This document shows positions 1 through 7,734 of a stretch of DNA of 64,000 bases, piece after piece (the stretch's first letter is position 1; the number at the start of each line of letters is the position of its first letter). The translations under genes and the position numbers were made by a program. The notes beneath the pieces are model-generated. The model was given only the letters and a program-made list of their open reading frames with translations, had not been told where the DNA came from and did not search any database. The DNA is taken from assembly GCF_027460265.1 (NCBI RefSeq), contig NZ_JAPZBC010000001.1:3185001-3249000 (forward strand), given 5' to 3'. The DNA is from Streptomyces sp. WMMC940 (lineage in GTDB: Bacteria; Actinomycetota; Actinomycetes; Streptomycetales; Streptomycetaceae).

Positions 1-537
1 CACGTGGAGCTGACGCGCGATCTGGCGATCCGGTTCAACCAGCGGTACGGGCACGTCTTCACGGTTCCGAAGGCCACCCATCCGCAGGTGGCCGCGCGCG
101 TGATGGATCTGCAGGACCCGGCGTCGAAGATGGGGAAGTCCACGGATGGCGGAGCGGGCGTGGTCTGTCTGCTCGACGATCCGGACGTGGTCCGCCGCAA
201 GATCATGCGCGCAGTGACCGACAGCGGTCAGGACGTCGTCCACGACCGCGAGAGCCGGCCCGGCGTGTCGAATCTGCTGGAGATCCTCGCGGCCTGTGAG
301 GACGGGAACCCGGAGGCTCTCGCCGGCGAGTACGAGTCGTACGGCGCGCTCAAGAAGGACACGGCCGAGGCGGTGGTGGAGCTGCTGAGACCGCTGCGGG
401 AGCGGCACGCGGAGCTCGCGGCCGATCCGGCGTACGTGGACGAGGTGCTGAGGGCGGGGGCCGCGAGGGCCCGGGGGCTGGCCCGTCCTCTGGTGGATCG
501 CGCCTATCGGGCGATCGGGCTGCTTCCGGTCTGCTGA
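1..537 (+). CDS. trpS: Tryptophanyl-tRNA synthetase, C-terminal part (5' end outside window)
   Basis: Class Ic aminoacyl-tRNA synthetase that charges tRNA-Trp with tryptophan in the cytosol. Only the last 178 codons are visible; the frame is open at base 1. The left edge reads HVELTRD, matching the conserved ELTRD segment of the Rossmann catalytic fold. The second class I signature is at 127-141 and reads KMGKS instead of the usual KMSKS. The helical anticodon-recognition part and a normal C-terminus follow. The last 34 nt overlap the 3' end of the convergent GlxA-type gene. Streptomycetes often carry two TrpRS enzymes, one of them auxiliary and indolmycin-insensitive. Which one this is cannot be decided without the N-terminal half. 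Confidence 0.9.
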   Translation, partial: HVELTRDLAIRFNQRYGHVFTVPKATHPQVAARVMDLQDPASKMGKSTDGGAGVVCLLDDPDVVRRKIMRAVTDSGQDVVHDRESRPGVSNLLEILAACEDGNPEALAGEYESYGALKKDTAEAVVELLRPLRERHAELAADPAYVDEVLRAGAARARGLARPLVDRAYRAIGLLPVC

Positions 538-1505
538 CGGAAGGCCGCCCGGTAGTCGCGCGGACTGGTGGCGAGGTGGCCGGCGAAGTGCTGGCGCATG
601 GTCACCTCGCTGCCGAATCCCGAGCGGCGGGCGACTTCGGGCATGGGGTGATCGGTGAGTTCGAGGAGCTTCTGGGCGGCTGCCACCCGCTGGGCGATCA
701 GCCAGTGGAGGGGGGTGGTTCCGGTGGTGGCCTGGAAATGACGGGCGAAGGAGCGGGGCGACATCCCTGCGCGGGCGGCGAGTGACGCGACGGTGTGCGG
801 CTCGGCGAGGTGGGCGAGGGCGTAGGCGCGGACGGCGGCGAGAGCGTCGGCGTCCCGATCGGCCCGCGGTGTGGGGTGTTCGATGAACTGGGCCTGGGTT
901 CCCGTGCGGAAGGGCGCGGTGACCATCGAGCGGGCGATGGCGGCGGCTGCTTCGGCGCCGTGGGTGGTGCGGACGAGATGGAGGCACAGATCGATGCCGG
1001 CCGCGGTGCCGGCGGAGGTCCAGATGTTGCCGTCGTGGAGGAAGAGTGCGTCGGGGACGACGGTGACCCGGGGATGGTGCTCGCGGAGGAGGTGCGTGAG
1101 GCTCCAGTGGGTGATCGCACGCCGCCCGTCGAGGAGGCCCGCCTGGGCGAGGGTGAAGGCGCCTCCGCAGAGTGCGGCGATCGGGGTGCCCCGGTCGTGG
1201 GCGTGGCGGAGGGCGTCGAGGACCGGTGAGGGGGCGGGGTTGAGGTGGTCGTCGAGGCCGGGTACGACGACGAGGTCGGCGCGGCGGAGCCAGGCGAGGG
1301 TGCGATCGGCGGTGAGGCTCAGACCGCCGCGCATGGGGACGGGTGTGCTGCCGGCCGCGGCGCGGCGGAGTTCGAAGGGGGGTACGCCGCGGTCGGTCCG
1401 GTCGACGCCCCAGACCTCGTTGATGACGGAGACGTCGAAGGCCCGCACCCCCGGGAAGGCGAGGAGGGCGATGCGCTGGGGAGTCGCTGTCGTCGATGAC
1501 GCCAT
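504..1505 (-). CDS. GlxA-family transcriptional regulator (DJ-1/PfpI domain plus AraC-type HTH)
   Basis: Cytosolic regulator of 333 residues. The N-terminal half is a DJ-1/PfpI-like (class I amidotransferase-like) fold, with the AALCGGAF elbow where the family carries its cysteine. The C-terminal third (about residues 225-325) is an AraC/XylS double helix-turn-helix containing VASLAARAGMSPRSFARHF. I chose the ATG at 1505 (MASSTTATPQ) because the longer reading starts in a basic non-conserved stretch. The gene diverges from the isochorismatase-like gene at 1581, 75 bp away, so that hydrolase is a plausible target. Its 3' end overlaps convergent trpS by 34 nt. The effector is unknown. Confidence 0.88.
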   Translation of the reverse strand: MASSTTATPQRIALLAFPGVRAFDVSVINEVWGVDRTDRGVPPFELRRAAAGSTPVPMRGGLSLTADRTLAWLRRADLVVVPGLDDHLNPAPSPVLDALRHAHDRGTPIAALCGGAFTLAQAGLLDGRRAITHWSLTHLLREHHPRVTVVPDALFLHDGNIWTSAGTAAGIDLCLHLVRTTHGAEAAAAIARSMVTAPFRTGTQAQFIEHPTPRADRDADALAAVRAYALAHLAEPHTVASLAARAGMSPRSFARHFQATTGTTPLHWLIAQRVAAAQKLLELTDHPMPEVARRSGFGSEVTMRQHFAGHLATSPRDYRAAFRQQTGSSPIAR

Positions 1506-1580
1506 GGGCCGGCAGTAAACCATCGATCGCCGACTTTCGTGCATCTGTGGCGGGGTACGGCGCCCGGGCAGCATGGGGGC

Positions 1581-2168
1581 ATGGAGATCGCGGAGAACGC
1601 AGCGCTGGTGGTCGTCGATGTGCAGCAGGGATTCGAGGAGGAGGACTTCTGGGGGCGGCGGAACAACCCGGGGGCGGACGAGAACATCGCCTCACTGATC
1701 GATGCCTGGCAGGCGAGCGGCCGTCCGGTCGTGTTCGTACGGCACGACTCGTCGAAGCCGGGTTCGCCGCTGCGGCGGGACCACGCGGGCAACGGGTTCA
1801 AGGACTACGTGGAGGGGAGGAGGGGGAAGGGCGACGGACCGGAGTTGCTGGTGACGAAGACCGTGAACTCGGCGTTCTACGGGACCCCGGATCTGGGGAC
1901 GTGGTTCGGGTCCCAGGGGGTGCGTCAGTTCGTGGTGGCCGGGATCCAGACCAATATGTGCGCGGAGACCACGGCACGGATGGGCGGGAACCTGGGGTAC
2001 GAGGTGCTGTTCGCGCTGGACGCGACGTACACCTTCGACCTCGTGGGGCCGTTCGGCTGGAGTCTGGGGGCCGATGAGTTGGCGCGGGCCACCGCCGTGT
2101 CGCTGCACGGGGGTGGGTTCGCGACGGTGGTCACGACGGAGGAGCTGGTGGCAGCCGCCCGGAAGTGA
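1581..2168 (+). CDS. Isochorismatase-family cysteine hydrolase
   Basis: 195-residue cytosolic hydrolase of the isochorismatase/nicotinamidase superfamily. The expected triad is recognisable: Asp13 in VVVDVQQGF, a Lys in the LLVTKTVNSAF segment, and the Cys in TNMCAETTAR. The usual non-proline cis-peptide region (VVAGIQTNMC) is present. The ATG at 1581 puts the first beta strand directly after the start; the longer reading from 1539 adds non-conserved residues. Substrate cannot be assigned, since the family includes amidases and isochorismate hydrolases. It is read divergently from the GlxA-type regulator, a common regulator-target arrangement. Confidence 0.85.
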   Translation: MEIAENAALVVVDVQQGFEEEDFWGRRNNPGADENIASLIDAWQASGRPVVFVRHDSSKPGSPLRRDHAGNGFKDYVEGRRGKGDGPELLVTKTVNSAFYGTPDLGTWFGSQGVRQFVVAGIQTNMCAETTARMGGNLGYEVLFALDATYTFDLVGPFGWSLGADELARATAVSLHGGGFATVVTTEELVAAARK

Positions 2169-2342
2169 GCACCGGCTCGCGTTCGGGCGAACGCGACCGC
2201 CTGCGGACTCCGGGCCGTCGGGACGGCGATCAGGCCGGGTCGGCCCGGGCCGCGCACGCCCGACGGCCGGGAGGCCGGTACCGCGACCGCCGGCGTGGGT
2301 CCCGGGAGCCCGTCGGGCGCGAGGCCAGGCGTCGCCCCGGTC

Positions 2343-3152
2343 TCAGCCGTTGCCGGAAGCGAGCTCGCGGCTGCGGTCACGGGCCGCTTCCAGAGCGGCG
2401 ATGAGGGCGGCGCGCACGCCGTGGTTCTCGAGTTCGCGGATGGCGTTGATGGTGGTGCCCGCGGGAGAGGTGACGGCCTCGCGGAGCTTGACCGGGTGCT
2501 CGCCGGAGTCGCGCAGCATCACCGCGGCGCCGATCGCGGCCTGGACGATCAGGTCGTGGGCCTGGGCCCGGGGCAGGCCGAGGAGGATGCCGGCGTCGGT
2601 CATGGCCTCGACGAGGAAGTAGAAGTAGGCAGGGCCGGAGCCGGAGAGGGCGGTGGCGGCGTCCTGCTGGGACTCGGGGACCCGAAGGGTCTTGCCGACT
2701 CCGCCGAAGATCTCCTCGGTGTGGGCCAGGTGCTCGGCGGTGGCGTGGCTGCCGCCCGAGATCACGGACATGCCCTCGTCGACGAGGACGGGAGTGTTGG
2801 GCATGACCCGGACGACGGGGGTGTTGGGGGCCAGCCGACCCTCGATGGTGGCGGTGGTGATACCGGCGGCGGCGCTGATCACGAGGCGGTCGGCCGAGAC
2901 GTGGGGGGCGAGCTCGTCGAGAAGCCTGCTCATGTCCTGCGGCTTGACGGCCAGGATGAGGGTGTCGGCCCGTTTGGCGGCGTCCGCGTTGGTGACGGCT
3001 TCGACGCCGTAGCGGGTGCGGAGCTCCTCGGCGCGGTCGGCCCGGCGGGTGGTGACCAGCAGGGCGGAGGCGGGCCAGCCGGCCCGGATCATGCCGCTGA
3101 GCAGGGCCTCGCCGATCTTGCCGGTGCCGAGGACTGCGACTGTCTGGGTCAT
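2343..3152 (-). CDS. proC: Pyrroline-5-carboxylate reductase
   Basis: Final step of proline synthesis: NAD(P)H-dependent reduction of 1-pyrroline-5-carboxylate to L-proline, cytosolic. 269 residues, normal for the family. The start MTQTVAVLGTGKIGEALL gives the Rossmann GxGxxG loop. The central AVKPQ and VRVMPNTP motifs and the C-terminal family signature around VTSPAGTTINAI are all present, as is ALSGSGPAYFY in the dimerisation domain. I chose the ATG at 3152; the longer frame adds 33 unlikely residues. The gene stands alone, about 135 bp from the ABC permease gene downstream. Confidence 0.95.
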   Translation of the reverse strand: MTQTVAVLGTGKIGEALLSGMIRAGWPASALLVTTRRADRAEELRTRYGVEAVTNADAAKRADTLILAVKPQDMSRLLDELAPHVSADRLVISAAAGITTATIEGRLAPNTPVVRVMPNTPVLVDEGMSVISGGSHATAEHLAHTEEIFGGVGKTLRVPESQQDAATALSGSGPAYFYFLVEAMTDAGILLGLPRAQAHDLIVQAAIGAAVMLRDSGEHPVKLREAVTSPAGTTINAIRELENHGVRAALIAALEAARDRSRELASGNG

Positions 3153-3288
3153 GCGGGTCACCTCGCCGGGGTGGTGCGTGTGCACGTGATGGTCGTCCGT
3201 GTCCGTGGCCGGTCGCTTCCCGGTCCTCCACGGACATGGACATCCTTGCACCGGGCCCCCCGTGGTGTCGGCGGTGTCCGAGGGGCGG

Positions 3289-4086
3289 TCACGCGGTACG
3301 GCGGCGGAGGGTGGCCGCGCCCAGGGAGAGGACGAGGAGGGCGCAGGCGGAGACGACGAGGACGTCGCGGAGGAAGTCGGCGGTGACGTCGGTGTGGCGG
3401 AGGACCTCGTTCATGCCGTCGACGGCGTACGACATGGGCAGCACGTTCGAGATGCCCTCGAGGACGGGCTGCATGTTGTCGCGGGCGGTGAAGAGGCCGC
3501 AGAGGAGGAGCTGGGGGAAGATCACGGCGGGCATGAACTGGACCGCCTGGAACTCGGAAGCGGCGAAGGCGGAGACGAACAGGCCGAGGGCGGTGCCGAG
3601 CAGGGCGTCCAGCAGCGCGACCAGGAGCAGCAGCCAGGTGGAGCCGACGACGTCCAGGCCGAGGAACCAGACCGCGAGCCCGGTCGCGAGGGCGGACTGG
3701 ACGACGGCCAGCAGGCCGAAGGCCAGCGCGTAGCCGGCGATGAGGTCGGCCTTCCCGAGAGGCATGGCGAGCAGGCGTTCGAGGGTGCCGGAGGTGCGCT
3801 CCCGCAGCGTCGCGATGGACGTGATCAGGAACATCGTGATCAGCGGGAAGATGCCGAGCAGCGAGGCGCCGATGGCGTCGAAGGTCTGCGGGCTTCCGTC
3901 GAAGACGTAGCGCAGCAGGAAGAGCATCAGGCACGGCACCAGGAGCATCAGGGCGATCGAGCGGGGATCGTGCCGCAGCTGCCGCAGGACCCGGGCGGCG
4001 GTTGCGAGGGTGCGGGACGGGGAGAGCGCGGAGGCGGCGGCGTTCGCGGGTGAGGGAGCGGGAGCGGGCGACGGGTGGGCGTTCAT
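3289..4086 (-). CDS. ABC-2 type exporter permease (DrrB-like)
   Basis: 265-residue integral membrane protein of the ABC-2 permease family. It has a cytosolic Pro/Ala-rich N-terminus followed by about six hydrophobic segments (starting at SIALMLLVPCLMLFLLRYVF and LLGIFPLITMFLITSIATL). The RERTSGTLERLLAMPLGKAD loop between segments 2 and 3 is the conserved coupling region of this family. It forms the membrane half of an exporter with the ATPase encoded just upstream: the ATPase stop and this start share four bases (ATGA), so translation is coupled. Likely exports a drug or lipid-like compound; substrate unknown. Confidence 0.9.
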   Translation of the reverse strand: MNAHPSPAPAPSPANAAASALSPSRTLATAARVLRQLRHDPRSIALMLLVPCLMLFLLRYVFDGSPQTFDAIGASLLGIFPLITMFLITSIATLRERTSGTLERLLAMPLGKADLIAGYALAFGLLAVVQSALATGLAVWFLGLDVVGSTWLLLLVALLDALLGTALGLFVSAFAASEFQAVQFMPAVIFPQLLLCGLFTARDNMQPVLEGISNVLPMSYAVDGMNEVLRHTDVTADFLRDVLVVSACALLVLSLGAATLRRRTA

Positions 4087-4865
4087 CGAGCGGTCTCCTG
4101 GAGGGCGTTGGCCGTGTCGACGAGGTGGAGGAAGGCGTCTTCGACGGTGGCGGTGTCGTTGCGGCGGCGGAGGGCGCCGGGGGTGTCGTCGGCGAGGAGT
4201 TCGCCTTCGCGCAGCAGGAGGAGCCGGTGGCAGCGCTCGGCCTCGTCCATGACGTGCGAGGAGACGAGGATCGTGGTGCCGCGCTCGTCCGCGACGCGGT
4301 GGAAGAGGTCCCAGAGGTCGCGGCGCAGCACCGGGTCGAGGCCGACGGTGGGTTCGTCGAGGACGAGCAGTTCGGGGTCGCCGAGGAGGGCGACGGCGAG
4401 GGAGACGCGGCTGCGCTGACCGCCGGAGAGCCTGCCCGCGAGTGAGCCGGCGTGCGCGGCGAGGTCGACGTCCGTGATGGCCCGGGAGACATGTCGCCGG
4501 CGCCGTTCGGCGCCGGCGCGGCCGGGGTCGAGGACCGCGGCGAAGTAGTCCAGGTTCTGGCGGACGGTCAGGTCGTCGTAGACGGAGGGGGCCTGGGTGA
4601 CGTAGCCGATGCGGGAGCGCAGTGCGGCGTGGCCGGCGGGCCGGCCGAGGACGTCGAGGGTACCGGCGACCTTGGCCTGGCTACCGACGACGGCCCGCAT
4701 GAGGGTGGACTTGCCGCAGCCGGAGGGACCGAGGAGTCCGGTGATCTGCCCTGGCGGCACCTCGAAGTCGAGGTTGCGCAGGACGGTTCGGGAACCGCGG
4801 ACGACGGTCAGGGCGCGCGCGCGGACGGCCGGTACCGGAGTACCCCCGGATGGATTATTCATCAT
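4083..4865 (-). CDS. ABC transporter ATP-binding protein (DrrA-like)
   Basis: 260-residue nucleotide-binding subunit of the exporter. Walker A is GPSGCGKST, the Q-loop is followed by a PSVYDDLTVRQNLDYF segment, the signature is LSGGQRSRVS, Walker B is LLVLDEPTVGLD, and the switch His lies in LVSSHVMDE. Two ATGs in tandem (4865 and 4862) are possible starts, both inside a 46-nt inverted repeat. No clear ribosome binding site precedes them, so a leaderless transcript is possible. The reading frame extends to 4901, but those residues fall inside the palindrome. The gene lies 52 bp downstream of the flavoprotein gene on the same strand. Confidence 0.9.
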   Translation of the reverse strand: MMNNPSGGTPVPAVRARALTVVRGSRTVLRNLDFEVPPGQITGLLGPSGCGKSTLMRAVVGSQAKVAGTLDVLGRPAGHAALRSRIGYVTQAPSVYDDLTVRQNLDYFAAVLDPGRAGAERRRRHVSRAITDVDLAAHAGSLAGRLSGGQRSRVSLAVALLGDPELLVLDEPTVGLDPVLRRDLWDLFHRVADERGTTILVSSHVMDEAERCHRLLLLREGELLADDTPGALRRRNDTATVEDAFLHLVDTANALQETAR

Positions 4866-4888
4866 GCGATGAATAATCCATCCGGGGG
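4843..4888. promoter_or_regulatory. Perfect 21-bp inverted repeat over the ABC exporter start codons (candidate operator)
   Basis: The left arm is 4843-4863, the loop 4864-4867 (atgc), and the right arm 4868-4888. The arms pair at all 21 positions, with an AT-rich inner part (GGATTATTCATC and its complement) and GC ends. The two possible ATG starts of the exporter ATPase lie in the loop and adjacent arm. A -10-like TATTCA sits four bases before the first ATG. The position fits a repressor operator over a leaderless promoter. As RNA it would be a very stable hairpin that could also stop transcription arriving from the flavoprotein gene. No poly-U follows it. Confidence 0.75.
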
Positions 4889-4917
4889 AGGTGCCCGTCA
4901 AGGTGCGAGGTGGGAAC

Positions 4918-6021
4918 TCAGGACATGCCCGGCGCCAACGGAATGACCCAGGGGCGACGGGCCGCGGTCCGCAGCAGACCGACCGTGGAGCGGACGACCT
5001 GCTCCTTGACCCGGGCGGCCGGACGCCCCGTCAGAAAGCGGTCGCGCGGGCTGTCGTCCGGCCGGACGAACTGGACGAGCCCCTCTCGACGGCCGAGGCT
5101 CACGCACTGGATCAGGAAGCCGTAGTCGAAGCTGCGCGGCTCCCGTCCGCGGAACTCGGAGATGATCGACGCGGCGGCGTGCGAGCCCGTGGGCATGGCC
5201 GTCGCACAGGCCATGCGCAGGGCGCCCGCCCTGGCCGAACTCGCCGCGGCGGCGTCCCCCGCGACGTACACCTCGGGGTGCGCCGGGGAGCGCAGGGCGC
5301 CGTCGACCCGGACCCGGCCCGAAGGGTCCAGCGGAAGACCGGCCGCTGCGGCGAGCTCGGTGTTCGGGACCATCGAGGCCGCCCAGACCACCTCGTCGGC
5401 GTCGACCGACCCGGGATCCGCGATCCGCCGGCCCTCCTCGATCCGTACACCCCGGGCCCTCAGTACGCCCAGGGCGTGGTCGCGGGCGCGCGGTGCGAAG
5501 CCCGAGCCGACCTGACCCTCAGCGTGCAGGCTCACACGCCACTCGGGCCGTGCCTCGGCGAGTTCCGCGGCGAGTTCGATCCCGGTCAGCCCGCCGCCGA
5601 CGACCGCCACCGAGCCCGGGCCGTCCTGGAGGCGCTTGCACAGGCCCGCGGCGGTCTCGGCGGTGTGGGCGCGTTCGCCCGCCGGTGCGGTGCGGCTGCC
5701 CAGGGCGTAGACGAGCCGGTCGTAAGGGAGCCTCCGGCCGTCGTCCGTCGCGACCGTGCGGGTGGCCGGGTCGATCCCGGTGGCCCGCGCCACGATGTGC
5801 TCGATCCCCGCCGGGCGCAGGAATCCGGAGAGCGGATGGCTCACATCGGCGCGGACTCCCGCGGCCAGTTCGTGGAGTCGTACGCGCTCGGTGAACCGGT
5901 CGCTGGGGTCGATCAGACTCACCCGGGCGTGCGGGGCCAGCCGGAGGGCGGCCATGAGCCCGGCGTAACCGGCGCCGAGGACCAGGACGCGGGGGCGGTT
6001 CTCGCTGTTGCGTGTCGTCAT
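4918..6021 (-). CDS. FAD-dependent pyridine nucleotide-disulphide oxidoreductase (NDH-2-like)
   Basis: 367-residue flavoprotein resembling type II NADH dehydrogenases. The N-terminal dinucleotide fold has VLVLGAGYAGLMAALRL (FAD); a second fold has VAVVGGGLTGIELAAEL (NAD(P)H). The C-terminal EVYVAGDAAAA segment is the conserved FAD-contacting GD motif. I used the ATG at 6021 (MTTRNSENRP); an ATG two codons upstream (6027) is equally possible. NDH-2 enzymes pass electrons from NADH to quinone at the inner membrane face, but the C-terminal amphipathic part is short here, so a soluble oxidoreductase cannot be excluded. Probably monocistronic. Confidence 0.82.
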   Translation of the reverse strand: MTTRNSENRPRVLVLGAGYAGLMAALRLAPHARVSLIDPSDRFTERVRLHELAAGVRADVSHPLSGFLRPAGIEHIVARATGIDPATRTVATDDGRRLPYDRLVYALGSRTAPAGERAHTAETAAGLCKRLQDGPGSVAVVGGGLTGIELAAELAEARPEWRVSLHAEGQVGSGFAPRARDHALGVLRARGVRIEEGRRIADPGSVDADEVVWAASMVPNTELAAAAGLPLDPSGRVRVDGALRSPAHPEVYVAGDAAAASSARAGALRMACATAMPTGSHAAASIISEFRGREPRSFDYGFLIQCVSLGRREGLVQFVRPDDSPRDRFLTGRPAARVKEQVVRSTVGLLRTAARRPWVIPLAPGMS

Positions 6022-6555
6022 GACCATGGGACGGCGTGGCCCCGCCGAATGTGACACGGGAGGGGAGGGCCCGTCGGCGGGCCGCCGATGGACCGGACCG
6101 CGTGTGACGCGGCGTTCCGGGACCGACGACGGCGTCGATCCCGGTGCTCCCGCTCATCCCGGTGATCCCGGTGATCCCGAGGCCGTCGAGCTGTGGCACG
6201 CGGCCCCGGCGAGCACGGGCCGGGGGCGGCGATCGTGACAGCCAGGTCCACGGCGAAGGCCTCCTCGGCCGCTCCGTCCGGGAGGCGCCCCGGGAGCAGC
6301 GCGCGCTCGTCGGCCGGCACGGGTGCGGCGGCTCCGGAGCCCGGAGCCACGCGAAGGACGAGCGGCTGCCCGGATGCGCATGATGGGTGCGGAGCGGGAT
6401 CCGGCGCGGCCGGCGGGAGCCCGGGACGGCCGGCGGAGCACCGGCGCGAGCCCGGGACAGAGGCCGCGAAGGACGCCCGCGGCCTCGCCGGTGACACACG
6501 CGCGTTCAGGGCGCGGTCCGGTCACCCGCGCCTGCCTCTCCTCCGCGCGGTCCGG
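6022..6555. other. Intergenic stretch, no convincing gene
   Basis: About 530 bp between the flavoprotein start and the 3' end of the next leftward gene. Open frames here have arginine/proline-rich, shadow-like composition and no recognisable domain. It contains a short CCCGGTGATCC-type repetition near 6140-6180 and two direct repeats at 6511-6565. It should hold the promoter of the flavoprotein gene, but I could not pick one out. Confidence 0.6.
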
Positions 6556-6565
6556 TCACCCGCGC
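6511..6565. repeat. 21-bp direct repeat across the 3' end of the membrane-protein gene
   Basis: The sequence GCGCGGTCCGGTCACCCGCG plus one C occurs at 6511-6531 and again at 6545-6565 (period 34). The second copy contains the stop codon of the leftward gene ending at 6556, so its last codons and stop are duplicated just downstream. It looks like a small tandem duplication. Confidence 0.7.
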
Positions 6566-7122
6566 TTGCGTTTCCTCCGGGCCGCCGGGTTCCCGGTGCG
6601 CGAGCCGCGGCGCTTCTCGTACTGCGCGAGGGCCGTCTCGTACTCCACGCGACGCAGCTTCTCCCCCGGTGCCTCGGTGAGCGAACGCAGGAAGTAGGCG
6701 AGCAGCGCCCCGATGAAGCCGATCATCCGCAGGCTGCGCAGGGACTCCTCCCGTGCGGGATCGGCCGGGCGGCGCGAGAAGCCCTCCCAGGTCTTGCGGA
6801 AGGCGACGGCGCTGCACACCGCGAACGTCACGATCACGAGAAGGTCGACGAAACCGCCGACCCGGGCGGTCTCCAGGCCCTGGTAGGCGAACCGCAGGAC
6901 GAGGCACCCGGCGACCGCCGCGGCGAGCGAGCCGGCCGCCACGGCGGCGCGGCGCAGACCGTAGCCACCGTCGTGGTCGACCCACGTGGTGCCGAAGAAC
7001 CTGATCTCCTCGGGCTGCGGCCCGGCGCGGCCACCGCTTCCGGCGCCGGACTCGCCGCCGGGGCCGGCCGCGGAGCCGGAGGTGCGGCTGCGGTGGGATC
7101 TGTCGTCGCGGTTCTCGCTCAC
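6556..7122 (-). CDS. Small membrane protein of unknown function
   Basis: 188 residues. A polar Ser/Gly-rich N-terminus (about 40 residues) precedes the FFGTTWVDHDGGYGLRRAA segment. Two clear hydrophobic helices follow (LAAAVAGCLVLRFAYQ and FVDLLVIVTFAVCSAVAF), then a third near IGFIGALLAYFLRSL. The tail is very basic (RRKRKRG). I do not recognise a family with a known function. The gene lies between the flavoprotein and the SH3 protein, all leftward, with no overlap to suggest one operon. Its 3' end is partly duplicated by the direct repeat downstream. Confidence 0.75.
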   Translation of the reverse strand: MSENRDDRSHRSRTSGSAAGPGGESGAGSGGRAGPQPEEIRFFGTTWVDHDGGYGLRRAAVAAGSLAAAVAGCLVLRFAYQGLETARVGGFVDLLVIVTFAVCSAVAFRKTWEGFSRRPADPAREESLRSLRMIGFIGALLAYFLRSLTEAPGEKLRRVEYETALAQYEKRRGSRTGNPAARRKRKRG

Positions 7123-7188
7123 GCACCCGATTATCCCCGGCGGCCGGGACCCGGGTGCGCGCCCGGCTCCCAGCCGCGGGGCCCCACG

Positions 7189-7252
7189 GTCGGGCGCAGC
7201 GCACGGCCGCGCAACCGGCGCTGCCCGTGTTCACACACGCGTACGACACCAC
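7189..7252 (-). pseudogene. Decayed copy of the 3' end of the neighbouring SH3-protein gene
   Basis: Read leftward, this stretch gives YACVNTGSAGCAAVRCA, clearly a copy of the last residues of the intact neighbour (AYVNTGSDGYVAVRCA). At the stop position the copy has CGA instead of TGA, so the frame runs on. Homology fades upstream of about 7252. This is best explained by a partial tandem duplication, or by a second SH3 gene of which only the end survives. Confidence 0.7.
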
Positions 7253-7294
7253 CGCGGCCCCTCACCGTCCCCCGGCGTGCGGGACCCCGGCGGG

Positions 7295-7609
7295 TCAGGC
7301 GCAGCGCACGGCCACGTACCCGTCGCTGCCCGTGTTCACATAGGCGTCGGAGACGAACTGGCCGTTGGCGATGTTGTCCCACAGGTTCGACGTGCCGTAC
7401 GGGCCGGTGACGGTCTCGCCCGGCTTCTGGCAGTTGATCGGCACACGCGCGCCGTACTGCAGCACCCTGACGATCGGGTACCGGGTTCCCGGCCCGCTGC
7501 GGACGTTCAGGCGGTAGCCGGGGGCCACCGCGTAGCGTCTCGTGGCGCGCGGCTCGGCGAGGGCCCGGGGCTCCGCCTCTTCCCCGCTGTCGCTTCCTTC
7601 GACGGCCAT
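7295..7609 (-). CDS. Small bacterial SH3-domain protein
   Basis: 104 residues. An acidic, Ala-rich first third precedes one bacterial SH3 (SH3_3-type) domain, seen in RLNVRSGPGTRYPIVRVLQYG and the PYGTSNLWDNI segment. Such domains usually bind peptidoglycan or surface ligands, but no signal peptide is visible from the ATG at 7609; the longer frame to 7723 has no convincing one either. Two cysteines (INCQK and VRCA) could form a disulphide if exported. It is divergent from the Ser/Thr kinase gene, about 125 bp away. A degenerate copy of its 3' end lies 45 bp downstream. Confidence 0.78.
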   Translation of the reverse strand: MAVEGSDSGEEAEPRALAEPRATRRYAVAPGYRLNVRSGPGTRYPIVRVLQYGARVPINCQKPGETVTGPYGTSNLWDNIANGQFVSDAYVNTGSDGYVAVRCA

Positions 7610-7734
7610 GAAGGCCTCCCCCGCGTTCGAAAGACATGTTTGCGCCCCGCAGGCTAGCAAGCCGCCGTCGACTCGTACGTGCCATCGACTAGGCTCCGTG
7701 AGTCGCGCTTGCGGACAGAACACGGGGGTGGGCG

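Noticed and set aside
6028..6500. Open frame of 159 codons on the minus strand
   Set aside because: Arg/Pro-rich with a repetitive DHRDHRDE stretch from a short DNA repeat; no conserved domain and no start signal.
7600..7650. LexA-box-like TTCGAA/GACATG motif before the SH3 gene
   Set aside because: The half-sites do not match the actinobacterial SOS box in sequence or spacing.
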